A DNA stretch of 64,000 nt from Protopterus annectens (taxonomy: Eukaryota; Chordata; Ceratodontiformes; Protopteridae), in the NCBI RefSeq assembly GCF_019279795.1, contig NC_056743.1, positions 926,415,516-926,479,515 of the forward strand, written 5' to 3'. This document shows, in pieces, positions 1 to 10,595 of the stretch (positions are counted from its first letter, which is position 1; the number at the start of each line of letters is the position of its first letter). A program made the translations under genes and the position numbers. The notes below the pieces were generated by a model. That model worked only from the letters and a program-made list of their open reading frames with translations. It did not search any database and was not told the origin of the DNA.

Positions 1-198
1 ATCACATGATCATATTAGCAATCACATGACCAAAACCATAAAACCACTCACAGTAACAATTCAGTAGAAGTTGCATTCACAATATATAAATATAACAAAT
101 ATAAATATATATACATATACTTTAAAGAGGAAAATAAAAATATATATATATATAAATCAAAATACTTATTAAAATGCTAAAATATACACAGGTAAAAA

Positions 199-699
199 CT
201 ATCTAACAAGGGGTCTAAACTTCAATTTAGGTCTTAAGGGCACATGCTCATTTAAGCCGCACCCTGCATCTGATCTAAGTCTAACTATCCATCTGGCCTC
301 CAGTTCTTCTGTCCTGTTGCAAATGTCTCCACCTCTTAAACTTTCATAGGTCCTGGCAATGACCATGACTTTAAACCTGTGAATAGAATTAGTACTACTT
401 ACATGTTTAGCAAGTGCATTGAGCTTACTGTTCTTCCCAATATGGTAAATGTGTTCACATATTCTTTCCTTTACAGATCTGTCAGTTTTACTGACACAGA
501 AGTGTCGACTTTCACAACTTGCATGCACTCTGAACGTGTAACTCCTATTTTGGTCAGGGTGTATAAACTGCATATTACTATCTATATAGTCACAATAGGA
601 GCACTTTCCACATGGTTTAGTCCCTGTTCCATCTGGAGTCATGTGCCTATCTCTAGGTCCACATAATCTCCTCTTCAGTGACTTCATATTTCCAAACAT
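199..699 (-). pseudogene. Penelope-like GIY-YIG endonuclease region, damaged
   Basis: A 166-codon open segment. It has a CGKCSYC cluster, a YTFRVHASCES block, then KTDRSVKERICEHIYHIGK, and ends with ELEARWIVRLRSDAGCGLN. This order (Cys cluster, beta strand with Cys, K-T-x-R helix, E-x-x-W-I, G-L-N) is that of Penelope-like GIY-YIG domains. Between CESRH and SKTDRS the spacing is too short to hold the usual GIY...YVG strand pair, so a small internal deletion seems to have removed the first catalytic motif. The endonuclease is therefore probably inactive. Confidence 0.65.
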
Positions 700-793
700 A
701 ATCCTGAGCTTACTATCTATAATTTACATAATCTCCCTATCTGTTGCGAGTATCTCCCAGTGTTTACTTATGATATTCATAGAAGAGCCCACA

Positions 794-1249
794 TTACTGG
801 AATAACATAAAAGGAACTTTAAGAGTAAAACCCCCTTGGTTACCTTTTTGCTGTCTTCTATTACTGCTGTCCCATCCATTTGAAAGGTACGGCTTAGCCC
901 TAGTGCTCCTCAAACTCTGAATGTCTTTTACATGGTCATTAATATCAGTCTCACCATAACCCCTTTCCTTCAACTGATCCCTGGTGACTTCAACCTGCTG
1001 TAAGAAATCAGTTTCTCTTGGATTGAGTTGATAGGCCCTAAAAACTTGTTTGCGCATGACATTTTTAAAAATATGTGGAGGATGCATGCGTTCTTTACTC
1101 AAAATATGATTCACAAGACATTCCTTCCTATGTAAACATGTATGTATGTTAACCTCATTATCTTTCTTTTTCTGTGCAAACATACTAGAATACAGAAAGA
1201 ATGTAACAATGCTAGTTTCCCAGCTTTTGGGAATAGCTATTTCACACAA
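794..1249 (-). pseudogene. Penelope-like RT C-terminal region
   Basis: A 151-codon open segment. Residues around the middle read AYQLNPRETDFLQQVE followed by LKERGYG, the Arg-Gly-Tyr block seen after the RT thumb in Penelope-like elements. After it comes a basic, low-complexity end. The YxDD RT core is not in the window. It is broken from the downstream endonuclease segment by a frame change, so it is a dead fragment. It lies in the downstream intron of the host gene and nothing suggests host use. Confidence 0.62.
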
Positions 1250-2274
1250 CTACAAACTATTTTTCTCCCCCTCAGCAAAACTCTGCAGCTGGGGATGGTC
1301 TGTCTACATGTGCAGACAATAAATCAGGAAATGACAAAACCATGAAGTCTGAGGTATTTGTATAAGAAACACAATAATTAGTAGTTAAAGGGGAAGTAGC
1401 AGGCAGTTCAGTGAAAAAAATGAAGTCTGACACAATGAAAGGAATTCTTTTACTGGCAGATTTATTTCTAGCAGCATTTCACTTCAGTATGAAACATAAC
1501 AGTGTATAACCTACTTTAGTCATTTAGGGTAGCTAGTGTACTTTTTCTCAAGGTTACAGTTAACTGACAGTGTGCAAGTTGTTTTTCATGTGAGACAGAA
1601 ACAGAGATGGGGCAAGAATGGATGTTTCCGGTGCAAGAGGTATCACAGGCTCTAGCATTATTTTGCCCAACTGTAGAACAGGTAATGCTTGTGAGTGTAG
1701 CTGTCTTTCTGGAGCAAATGAGCCTACAGGGAAGATTAACTCCCCTTTCTGGAAAGTTTTACATGATTTTGCATGTTTGCCCTAAATTAAAAGGGGTTGA
1801 AGGGTTAAAAGTGAAAATATTCATTTTTTTTTGTATGTTCAGTGATCTTAATGAAGCAATAAGTCTGAGAAAATGTGACATGGGTTAAAATAGAGAAGAG
1901 AACTGCAAGTACATATGACATCAACCCCATGAAACATTAATGTGTACACGTAAGTTGCAAATTTAAAATTTATATCAAAATATAAATACTCTCATATAGA
2001 GTGCGTGTGAAAGTAAAAGCTTTTTATTAGAATGACTGTGTCCTGTAAACACAAAGGCAAACATAATTGAAATTTTCCACATAAAACTACTTCTGATATC
2101 TTCACAGCACTTAGTTGCACAAACATCAAATAAGTTTGAGCACTGAAGATCAGCCCCACCAACAGTTTGGTCGATGGTAGTCCTTACTGTGGTCTATATC
2201 TTAAAGCAACCAATCTAGCCAGTTGTAAACCCCTCTTTTACCATCCCCTTGTAGAACACAGAATAAGGATCCTT
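1250..2274. other. intronic stretch without recognised gene
   Basis: AT-rich sequence with short incidental open frames only. I see no splice-flanked exon, RNA gene or repeat end that I can name. It lies between the Penelope-like fragment and a degenerate CR1-like LINE copy. Confidence 0.5.
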
Positions 2275-2479
2275 AGTTATGGGCATGTACTTCCCTACTT
2301 TCTCTGCGGCCAGCCTGGTGGATATGGGCATCCTGAGGCAATGCAGCAATTGTCTCATGTTTACTGACAACCACTTAATTTGTAAACAAACTAACACAAT
2401 GTGTCAGAGATGTATTTACATGTCACTGGAGGAAAAGCTTGCATATACAAGCACTTATAAAAATAACAAAGAGTTTGTC

Positions 2480-2543
<64 letters not shown>

Positions 2544-3600
2544 CACACAGTATGGACCAGACACATATCCACATATGCTGAGGCTCTAAAATGTAATTAC
2601 CCTAAACCACAACTTCTCAGAAATTACAAAAAATATCCTCAGCAACCTCAACAGCATTCCACAAAATCAACACCAAACAAGACACACATGGCCACACCCC
2701 ACAGCATCTCAGCTTCTAAGCCCATAAATCATACCACCACACTACCCAATACTTTGGTCACAGGAGTCTCCATTGAGAGATGCGCTGATGTCCTACTAAC
2801 CAGGCTAAGTAAGGAGAAAGTCACGGTCAGCTGTGTGTTAGAGGCCAGCATCCATCAGATTACTTACACACGCACACAGGTCGATGAACCACGAGTACAA
2901 GGATGACTCACAGACCATGTGAGTGTACACAACTAGGTATAATTCCCTGGACTACATGAAGACAGATATGCCAGAGTTCTCAGACTGTGTCTCCCAGGCC
3001 GGTATGAGCCTAGCACAGAGCAACATTCAACCTTCTTCAAGAATTATGCCACAGTATGAACAGAAAATAAGTGACTTTAACAACTGGCTCAGAGTACGGT
3101 GTCATTCGAAGAGGGTACAATTTTGTCAGCCAGGGAGGATTGGTTGACAGATTAAAGGAATTGTCTACACCTATCCCTTCTAGATTTGGAATATTGCTAA
3201 AACACTGTTCACCCCCCATACTGAATTTTTTTGTTCACTGTCAACCTGATAAACCTACCAACATAGCTAAACCACCCCATAAAAATCGAAAGGTGTTACT
3301 GTTCATTGCCAGGAGTCTAAACGTGAAACTCCACCCTCCTCCTTAGCCTACAGAATGTAGACATCCGTGCAGTCAATGAAACATGGTTGAAAGCTGAGGT
3401 GAGCAGCCAGGCAGTGCTAGGCTACAATGCCTTCCACACATTTAGACCAACTACTGCATAGGAAGGGACAAAAGGTGGAGGTGTTTCTATTTACATTAAG
3501 AACAAGCACACCTCAAGGCTGGTTAATCAGTATGACGCACTTAAACTTCTACATGTCCAAATTACCTTAGAATAACTCCTAAATGTTCCTGGGTTAGCTG
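2275..3600 (+). mobile_element. degenerate CR1-like LINE copy (ORF1 and endonuclease part)
   Basis: The copy begins with a Cys-rich ORF1 start (MGILRQCSNCLMF, MCQRCIYM), interrupted by an AC microsatellite at 2484-2541. It continues with a decayed SGNH-esterase segment (NTLVTGVSIERCADVLLTRL), which matches the better-kept NILVIGDSIVRYGDVPLTRL of the copy at 30863-31270. From about 3300 it carries an APE endonuclease N-terminus (IARSLNVK, VNETWLKAE, YNAFHTFRPT, KGGGVSIYIKNKHTS), which parallels 29939-30430. Several stops and frame changes are present. The 3' RT half is absent. Confidence 0.72.
2484..2541. repeat. (AC)n microsatellite
   Basis: About 29 uninterrupted AC units, embedded in the ORF1 region of the degenerate CR1-like copy. 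Confidence 0.97.
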
Positions 3601-3794
3601 GTGTCTCTAGTTTTACCTTTACTTCAAAGGAGACAAGTTTATATTCTGACCTGAACAGTGAAGACATTAAACTAAAAATGGTACAACGTCCTACCACTGT
3701 GAGGATCAGGTCAAAGATATTTGTGCTTTTAATGGGTGTACAGACTTAACTGGTACAATGTATTTGCATTTACAAAGTCCAAAAATCTCTGGTC

Positions 3795-4001
3795 CTATAT
3801 GTTAGGAAGCGTGCATAACTCCCAGTTTTTATCTGTGTAGTTAAAGTCTCCCATGAGTATGGTGTCAGGCTGAATGGGGATTGTCTCCAGTACTTTCAAG
3901 TATGTATTACAATTTTCATGGGTTATACAGGGGGACCTATACCTTGTAAAGATATGGCATGGGACTTTGTCTAGGGCAAACTTCCTACTACTACGCAACA
4001 A
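3795..4001 (-). pseudogene. CR1-like endonuclease fragment, inverted
   Basis: The segment reads TILMGDFNYTDKNWELC preceded by RSPCITHENCNTYLKVLE on the minus strand. This is the middle of the CR1 APE endonuclease and includes the conserved MGDFN motif (compare TLIMGDFNYPTINCE of the copy at 29939-30430). The neighbouring endonuclease N-terminus (3300-3600) is on the plus strand. The copy has therefore been rearranged by inversion, or two copies abut. Confidence 0.65.
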
Positions 4002-4301
4002 CCTGGTAAAATTTCAATCCCCCACTCCAGCAAATTCTGAGAACAATACTGCCTATGCAGAATCACTCAACAATCCCTGTATAATCATGTTAACAAGCTG
4101 TGTAGAGACAGATGTACCCTAAATGGATTAAGCACAGGATCAACTCATACATAAAATGTGGACTTCCAAACTGGCTGCACACTGAGTAACAGCTAAATTT
4201 CATCTCTCCAAGTGTGAAGACAGACCCAATGAATTTGTCTTTTGGGTAAATTTCAGTTACCCAACTGAACGGTCTTGTAAGATGTGACACAGGTTTAAAT
4301 A

Positions 4302-4302
<1 letters not shown>

Positions 4303-4350
<48 letters not shown>
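4303..4350. repeat. (TA)n microsatellite
   Basis: A perfect TA run of about 24 units. The sequence around it (4002-4496) has no recognisable gene. Confidence 0.97.
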
Positions 4351-4354
<4 letters not shown>

Positions 4355-4496
4355 ATATATAAAAGTATAAATAGTATATATGACAAGGAACAACTGCATA
4401 AAAGATCAACTTGCCAAACAGAGTATATGCATAACACAAAAGCTGAAACTACACATTTAAAAAAGCTTTTACACATAACAGGTGGGAATAATAATG

Positions 4497-5060
4497 TCTT
4501 ATAATGACAGCACTTTCCATATTATCTTTAAACGTGAATGGTCTCACAGATATATACAAAAAAAGAAAGGGTAGTGAACTATATTAAAAATGCAGAGTCC
4601 AAATAGCTATGCTACGAGAAAAGAACTGAACATGTGAATTCAATAAAGAAAGAATTTCAGAATGGTTGGTCAGTGAAATACATGGGACAAAGGAAAATGG
4701 GAGTACTTATGTTAATTGTGAGAGGAGCTCCAACAATGATAGAAGAGGAATAAAAACATAATAATAGCAGATTTGTAGTACTAAAGGCTTAATGGTAAGA
4801 GAGAAGGAGGATTACGCTGGCATGTATTTACATTTCACCTAAAACTGCTATAATACAGCTTAAGAAAATTCTGGAAGAAATAATCAGCTTTAACCAGGGA
4901 ATATTATTTATAGGTGAGGAGTGGAATTTGATTTGCAACAGTGAGGATATACTGGGTGGCCTTTTACGGAAAATATAACAAAAGAGGGTAGATTTTAAAG
5001 AAATTTATGAAAATATTTGGTATGGAAGATGTGAATTCGGTAATAGGCATTCGGAGAGAA
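4497..5060 (+). mobile_element. Tx1/L1-like LINE, 5' portion (endonuclease)
   Basis: Near 4510 the plus strand reads LSLNVNGL followed by KKRKG, the start of an L1/Tx1-type APE endonuclease. Further on come SEWLVSEIHGTKENGST and EEWNLICNSEDILGG, the region that holds the DFN motif in active copies. Many stops and frameshifts are present. The copy is cut at 5060 by DIRS element A and resumes at 10596 with the next endonuclease block, so the two parts are one interrupted LINE. Confidence 0.7.
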
Positions 5061-5273
5061 AGTACAGTTGTGTACCTACCATAAATGCAGATGTTCGAGT
5101 GTATTCACTGTTGCAGTCATTACTCTTGGGTTATCCTGCTGGCAGGCTACCCTCAGTCGGCCAGAATTCCAAAGTCTAGGTCCGGCGTCGGTTGCTGTCA
5201 CCTCTTCCCTGACGTCAGTGCGCCAGGGGTATAAAAGATGCAGTCAATGCCATTTTCTTCAGTTTTTCTTGCC
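5061..5273. repeat. DIRS A left inverted terminal repeat
   Basis: It is the inverse of 10413-10595. It carries about 30 extra terminal bases (AGTACAGTTGTGTACCTACC and following) that the right repeat lacks. It contains TGACGTCA at 5210-5217 and TATAAAAG at 5230-5237, oriented into the element and antisense to the ORFs. Confidence 0.9.
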
Positions 5274-5446
5274 CCAGATGTCAGGTGCCCCCAAATTGGT
5301 AGGCTGAAAAATATGCCAATAAAAATGCACGCACAAAAATAACATTTCCTTCATCGACAAGCAAATACACCAAATAGGTTGTATAGGATAGAGAAGTGCA
5401 GATAAGTCCCAGCAAAGAAAAAGGGGCATGGTGGGTGGGTAACCTG

Positions 5447-5546
5447 GACTGCAACAGTGAATACACTCGAACATCTAAATTTATGGTAGGTACACAACTG
5501 TACTATGTTCATCGTGTTTCACTGTTGCAGTCATTACTCTTAGGTT
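5447..5546. repeat. DIRS A internal complementary region
   Basis: 5447-5504 is the reverse complement of the left terminus (ending AACTGTACT). 5505-5546 is the reverse complement of the right terminus (starting ATGTTCATCG). The fused junction lies between 5504 and 5505. In the DIRS-1 model this region templates the closing of a circular DNA intermediate. Confidence 0.9.
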
Positions 5547-5640
5547 GAATCCCAAAGCTGAGGATGGGTGGCTGGGCTAAAGAGGGTTAGGAGAGGCTAT
5601 GAGGCCCTGCAGAACTGCAGTGGCAAAGCCTGCTCTGGAC

Positions 5641-7551
5641 TTAAGAGTAAAGAGGTAAGTGGTAGTGCTTTGTGAAGGTGTGCACTGAACTCCAAGTTGC
5701 AGCCTCTAAGATATCTTTGGTTGGTACTCCTCTAAGGAAAGCTGCTGAAGTGGCTGCTGCTCTGGTGGAATGAGGACTAATGCCCTTAGGCACTGATTTG
5801 CTATGTTGAAAATAGCAGAAACGGATGCAATGGCATATCCATTTAGAAATAGTTTGTTTTGAGATAGCCTTTCCTTGTGATCCTGCAGCGTATGACACTA
5901 AAAGTTGCTCAGTCTTTCTGAAAGCTTTAGTTCTGTCCAAGTAGAAGCGTAACTGCCTGTATATGTCCAAAGAATGCAGAATTTTCTCACCCATGTTCTG
6001 TGGATTTGGATAAAAGGTAGGCAAGTGAATGGTTTGGTTGAGGGCCACACTGGACACCACCTTAGGCATAAATGTAGGGTTTGTCCTCAGAGAAACCTTG
6101 TCTGGATGAAAAATGATGAAAGGTTCCACAGCCATGAGTGCTTGTAACTCCGAGACTCGCCTTGCAGAGGTTATTGCTAGGAGCAGAGCTGTTTTCCAGG
6201 ATAAGAATTTTATATCTGCTGTTGATGCTGGCTTGAAAGGAGGCAGTGTGAGTTTTTCCAAAACATAATTGAGGTCCCAGGCCGGAATTGGTGCTCTCCT
6301 TGGAGGCCTAATGTTTTTGGCCCCTCTGAGGTACTGCCTTAATAAAGGATGAGAAAAGATAGGTGGTTCCATATTGTAATGGGCTGAAATGGCAGAGGTA
6401 TGAATCTTAACTGATGAGAAAGAAAGGATTTTGTTCAGCATCTCAGTTAGGTATTGTAAAATCTGAGGGATATTTTGTACACACATGTCAATGCCTTGTT
6501 CCTGGTTCCAAGCACAGAATCTCTTCCATTTTTCTACATACGATTTTCTGGTACTGGGCCTCCTGGCCTCCAAGATAACATCCATAACAGTTTTTGAAAG
6601 AGGAGTGTTCTGAATGGCTACATTATCCACCATGCTGCCAGATTTAAGGTCCTGAGTTGGCTGTGCAGGATCTGATTGTTTTGTTGGGTCAGCAAGTGAG
6701 AAGTTTGAGGCAATATCCATGCTGGATCTTGAGACAAGTTCTTTAGGATTGGGTACCAGTGCTGGCATGGCCAGTCTGGTGCAATCAGTATCATTTTTGG
6801 CTTCTCTTGTCTGACCTTTAGGAGTACCCTGGGAAGGAGAGGCAGTGGGGGAAAAGCATATACGGTTAGATTTTTCCAGCTGAAGGATAGGGCATCCACT
6901 TTCTATGCTTGCTTGCGATAAATTCTTGTGCAAAATCACTGTAACTGGCAGTTGTGAGGGGAGGCAAATAGATCTATGTCTGGGCATCCCCATTTCCTTA
7001 TTATCATGCTGAAGACATGTGGATCCAGTTTCTATTCGTGGGGATCCATGAGGTTTCTGCTTAGTTCGTCTGCCAGAGTATTTGTTTTTCCTGGCAGGAA
7101 TTGTGCTTGCAGGTGAACTTGAAAAGCCAATGCTGTTTCCCATAAGGTCATTGCTTGTCTGCAGAGGGGGTAGGAATGTGTACCTCTCTGCTTGTTTATG
7201 TACCACATGACCGTAGTGTTGTCTGTCTTTATCAGTAACTGTCCTGGATGAAGCAGGTTCTTGAAAGCTGTCAGGGCATTTTGAACAGCTAGCATCTCTT
7301 TTTGATTGATGTGAAGATTCATCTGGTTTGCAGGCCATGTGCCCTGAATACATTTTCCTGCCATATGGACCCCCCCAGGCATAATCTGATGCATCCGTTG
7401 TCAGTGTCTGTCTGGCTGTGGGAATGGCAGACCCTTGTTGTGGTGACAGGCTTCTGCCCACCATCGAAACTCCTGTTGCAGGCAGGGAATGAGTGCAATT
7501 ACTGTCTCCAGGCTGTGGCAATGCTGAGTCCAAACACTTTTTAGATACCAT
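5641..7551 (-). CDS. DIRS A tyrosine recombinase, with long upstream frame
   Basis: The protein is a tyrosine recombinase that would integrate the circular retrotransposon DNA. The open frame is 636 codons. The recombinase proper starts near VMDVILEARRPSTRKSY (core-binding domain) and holds box I SARRVSELQAL, the H-x-x-R block ISPHSTRA and the tyrosine in FTKHYHLPLYS. The frame ends right after LPLYS, because an extra base at the following codon removes the SKSRAGFATAVLQG tail kept by B, D, E and F. The first 300 or so codons overlap the RNase H/methyltransferase region in another frame. The catalytic residues look intact, but the short tail may matter. Confidence 0.82.
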   Translation of the reverse strand: MVSKKCLDSALPQPGDSNCTHSLPATGVSMVGRSLSPQQGSAIPTARQTLTTDASDYAWGGPYGRKMYSGHMACKPDESSHQSKRDASCSKCPDSFQEPASSRTVTDKDRQHYGHVVHKQAERYTFLPPLQTSNDLMGNSIGFSSSPASTIPARKNKYSGRRTKQKPHGSPRIETGSTCLQHDNKEMGMPRHRSICLPSQLPVTVILHKNLSQASIESGCPILQLEKSNRICFSPTASPSQGTPKGQTREAKNDTDCTRLAMPALVPNPKELVSRSSMDIASNFSLADPTKQSDPAQPTQDLKSGSMVDNVAIQNTPLSKTVMDVILEARRPSTRKSYVEKWKRFCAWNQEQGIDMCVQNIPQILQYLTEMLNKILSFSSVKIHTSAISAHYNMEPPIFSHPLLRQYLRGAKNIRPPRRAPIPAWDLNYVLEKLTLPPFKPASTADIKFLSWKTALLLAITSARRVSELQALMAVEPFIIFHPDKVSLRTNPTFMPKVVSSVALNQTIHLPTFYPNPQNMGEKILHSLDIYRQLRFYLDRTKAFRKTEQLLVSYAAGSQGKAISKQTISKWICHCIRFCYFQHSKSVPKGISPHSTRAAATSAAFLRGVPTKDILEAATWSSVHTFTKHYHLPLYS

Positions 7552-8486
7552 TGTAGTTTCCTCATATGCAGTCTGGCATATGGAATTAGTAGAATGTAGG
7601 ATGCCATGAAACCCAAGGCCTGCAGGATTTTCCTTGCATATAAGTGGGTTTTTGTTGTCAATTTCTTGAAGTAAGTAGTCAGTTGCTTTAGTTTGTCTGG
7701 CGTGAGATAAGCCATCTGGGCAGTTGTATTTAAGCTTGCACCCAGGAATATTATCTCTTGAGAGGGCACTAGTTTTGATTTATTTTCGTTTACTGTGTAC
7801 CATAGGCCAATTAGTAATGTTTTTACAAACGCCAGATGCTTTAGAAGAATGTCGTTGTTCTCTGCTTGAATTAGGCAGTCGTCCAAGTAGGGATATATTT
7901 GAATTCCTTTTTGTATGCAAAACGCAATAACTGGTGCCAGGCATTTTGTGAAGACCCTGGGCGCAGTAGGTAAGCCAAAGGGCAGTGCAGAGAATTGGTA
8001 CTGCATTGAGCCAGCTATGAATCTGAGGTATCTTCTGCAAGATTGTCTGATTGGGACATGCAGATATGCCTCTTTTAGGTCCAAAGTTACGAGCCAAGCC
8101 TTCTTGCCCAGCATGGGCAGTAGCTGCTGTAGAGTCAACATCTTGAATTTTGGAACTTCCAGAAACGTATTTAGTATAGACAGGTCCAGTATTGGTCTCC
8201 AGGTTTTTTCCTTTCTGGGTACTAGGAAAAGTCTGGAGTAAAATCCTTGCCCCTGCTCTTGTTGTGGTACTTGCTGAATGGCCCTCATGTCCATGAGGGC
8301 TGTAATTTGTTTTTGTACCTCTGCCCATTGATTGTGTGGCAGGTCTGGCATACCTTTTGACCTTGCTAGAGTGTGAAAATGGAACCTGTAGTCTTGGGAC
8401 ACTATGTTCAGGACCCATTTGTCTTGGGTAGCCACTTGCCAATTTGATGAAAAAAGTGCTAGTTTTCCCCCTAAGGGGGCTGCCAA
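6618..8486 (-). pseudogene. DIRS A reverse transcriptase-RNase H-methyltransferase-like ORF, frameshifted
   Basis: The RT segment (8486-7401) has GQGFYSRLFLVPRK, FKMLTLQQLLPML, LDLKEAYLHVP and an intact YLDD. RNase H follows (7394-7032: KEMLAVQNAL, IKTDNTTVMWY, ADELSRN). The methyltransferase-like end is 6899-6618 (YAFPPLPLL, LIAPDWP). A frame change falls at the C run near 7370, and further stops separate the methyltransferase-like part. It is not functional as one polypeptide. Confidence 0.85.
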
Positions 8487-8718
8487 AAGAAAAGTGCTTG
8501 GATCTGCTAGAGGAAAGTCATTGGGACTGTTTCCTGTATGGTTGTGATTTGTCTTCTATGCCTTTGGAGGCTGAAGCACCCCATTGTTTAGGCCTGTATG
8601 AGCCTTGGGGCTGAGATCTGCCTCTAGGACGCCTGTATCTGCCTCTTTGTGGTCTGTCTGACACCAGAAAGGACCAATTTTTAGAAGGCCAGTTCCTGCT
8701 AAACCTGGGTGGCTGTAC

Positions 8719-10274
8719 CTATAAGAAATCCTTGACTGTCTGCATGGATTTTGCTTTATCCTCCATGTTTTTCAACACCTCTTCTGCTTTAGTACCAAAC
8801 AAAGTGTCATGCTGTAATGGCGCATCTAATAATTTTGCTTTAACATGATCAGGCAGATTCTGTTCCTTTAACCAAGCATGCCTTCTAATAACAGAACCTA
8901 TAACTGCAGCCCTGCAAGAGGCCTCCAGTGAATCATAACCACATTGCAAAGTATGCTTTCCCACTTGTTCAGCTGCATGCAATAAATCCTGCAATTCCTT
9001 GTTCTCTGAACATTCAGTATTTGTCAACAATTTCTGTTTAAGCAGTGACATTAAATATTGCTGATATTTAAGCATATGAAACTGACAATTTAAAGCCCTT
9101 ACAGCCAGGGTAGCAGAAGTGTAGACTTTTTTCCCCCCATCTGTCTAGAGCCCTAGAATCCTTACCAGAGTGGACAAGCTTTTTTGCAGTGGAGGCTTTA
9201 ACCCCTTTGGGACCCTTAGATATAGTTTCTGGGTCAGCAGCGGGGTTTTTATATAGGAATTTATGAGAATCCGGGACCCTGTAGTATCTGTCTGGCTTAG
9301 CAGGTGCAGGGGGTAAAGAATCAGGGGACAGGCCGGACTCTGAAAATACATAATCTACAATGTCTAGAACAGGTGGAATAGCAAGGGGTCTGTGCTGAGG
9401 TAGTAGCAGAAAGTCTCTGAGCCTTTTCTTAGATTCAGAATAATCTTGGCTCTCCCTGTGGAAATGCTCCCTCATGGTATGCAGGGTTTCCCTAAAAGAA
9501 TAATCCTCAGGAGGAGAGGCTGAAGGAATGGATTCTTCAGCATCAGAATCCTCATAGGGAAGCATGGAGTAATCCTGTTCAGAAGAGGAACCAGAGGAAA
9601 TAGAAACCTGATCAGAAGAATCATACTCTGTCTCTTGCCTAGGCCTCTTATCAGGAGGGGGATGGGAGCCCCTGACCAAAGTAATTAGGTCTTCGGCCAT
9701 TTTGAGCATCTGTTTTTTTAGGCATGGAAGTCTGAGTAGGAGAATGCTGTACTTGTTTCTTTGTCTTTAGAGCTGCTTTAGTCTTTGTCTTTGAAGCTGA
9801 GGATGGCTTAATATATAGTTGTGTAGGTCTGAAGACACCCTCAGAAGCCGATGCCTGCTCAGTGGCTCTGGACCCATCTGAGGGAATGATTTCCGAGTGT
9901 CCAATACCTTGAGTATCCAGAGGCCCAGTCGGCTCCACGTGGGAGCCGAAAGCGGCCTGTGGCTCTGAGGTAGCGGGCGCCAGGGGCTGTGAAAGCGCTT
10001 CAATGAGAACCGGCGACTGGCCTAGCAGAGGCCTCTTCGTCGGTTTTGGACCTCAGATGCCTATCCTTTTCCTTGCGATTTTTGTAAACTCCGGTTGTCG
10101 GCTGGTCCGACGGCATTATATAATTAAATCTTCGGCCAAAGTAATGAAATGCAAAATCGAACCGACGCTTGCAACGTTGTGATCAGGGCCTAGGCAAGGA
10201 ATACAGTAAGAGTGAAAATCCTTATGAGGTATTTGCTTCCCACAAGAAATACAATTGTTAACTTTTTTTGACAT
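8719..10274 (-). pseudogene. DIRS A gag-like ORF, broken
   Basis: The start codon is at 10274, about 175 bp downstream of the TATA box. The N-terminal Cys cluster (CISCGKQIPHKDFHSYC) is followed by acidic and proline-rich blocks. The C-terminal part has MLKYQQYL, EQVGKHTLQCGYDSLEASCRAA and KAKSMQTVKDFL. Frame changes occur between the N-terminal piece (10448-10116), 9938-9651, 9709-9068 and 9075-8719. Copy E shows the same protein unbroken at 599 residues. Confidence 0.8.
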
Positions 10275-10412
10275 CGGTCTGGAGCAAGAAAAAAGTTTCC
10301 CCAACAGGGTACTTAGCTTTAATGAAGACTTCGGTTCTGAAATTCGGATTTGAAAAATCTCAGGAGTCGACCAACCGGCACTTGCGAACTGCTTTTGCTT
10401 CGGGCACCGCGC

Positions 10413-10595
10413 GGCAAGAAAGACTGAAGAAAATGGCGTCGGCTGCATCTTTTATACCCCTGGCGCACTGACGTCAGGAAAGAGGTAACAGCAACAGACG
10501 CCGGACCTAGACTTTGGAATTCTGGCCAACTGAGAGTAGCCTGCCATCAGGATAACCCAAGAATAATGACTGCAACAGTGAAACACGATGAACAT
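10413..10595. repeat. DIRS A right inverted terminal repeat
   Basis: Reverse complement of the inner part of the left repeat. It ends TGAACAT at 10595, next to the resumed Tx1/L1-like sequence. It carries the sense promoter of the element. Confidence 0.9.
10449..10476 (-). promoter_or_regulatory. DIRS A sense promoter (CRE-like site plus TATA box)
   Basis: On the minus strand TGACGTCA (10469-10476) precedes GTATAAAAG (TATA at about 10449-10456). The gag start codon at 10274 lies about 175 bp downstream. TGACGTCA is the full CREB/ATF consensus. Function is inferred. Confidence 0.6.

Larger units (their letters stand above)
199..1249 (-). mobile_element. Penelope-like retroelement, 3' fragment
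   Basis: This is the 3' part of a Penelope-like element, which encodes a reverse transcriptase followed by a GIY-YIG endonuclease. Reading from 1249 down, the first open segment carries an RT-linker signature (FLQQV...LKERGYGETDI, typical of the region after the Penelope RT). The second segment (699-199) carries the Cys-rich and GIY-YIG-type region. The two are separated by a frame break near 700-794. No RT catalytic core is present, so the copy is 5'-truncated. The sequence below 199 is AT-rich with no ORF. The clade (Neptune-like or other) cannot be decided by eye. Confidence 0.72.
5061..10595 (-). mobile_element. DIRS retrotransposon copy A, full length
   Basis: This 5535-bp element begins AGTACAG and ends GAACAT on the plus strand. 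It has inverted terminal repeats (5061-5273 and 10413-10595), an internal complementary region (5447-5546), and minus-strand gag, RT/RNase H/methyltransferase-like and tyrosine-recombinase ORFs. It sits inside a Tx1/L1-like LINE, whose sequence stops at 5060 and resumes at 10596 with no visible target duplication, as expected for tyrosine-recombinase integration. The recombinase frame is open; gag and RT are frameshifted. Its terminal sequence type (AACAGTG) groups it with C, D and E. Confidence 0.93.

Noticed and set aside
4303..4350. Low-complexity TA and AC runs as possible origins or matrix sites
   Set aside because: They are ordinary microsatellites with no supporting context.
5068..5307. 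A recurring plus-strand frame of about 75-80 codons at the left end of each DIRS copy (also at 22853, 31265, 37668, 48881, 60721)
   Set aside because: It lies in the conserved terminal repeat, begins upstream of the inward TATA box, and several copies have no ATG at the apparent start. It recurs only because the repeat is conserved.
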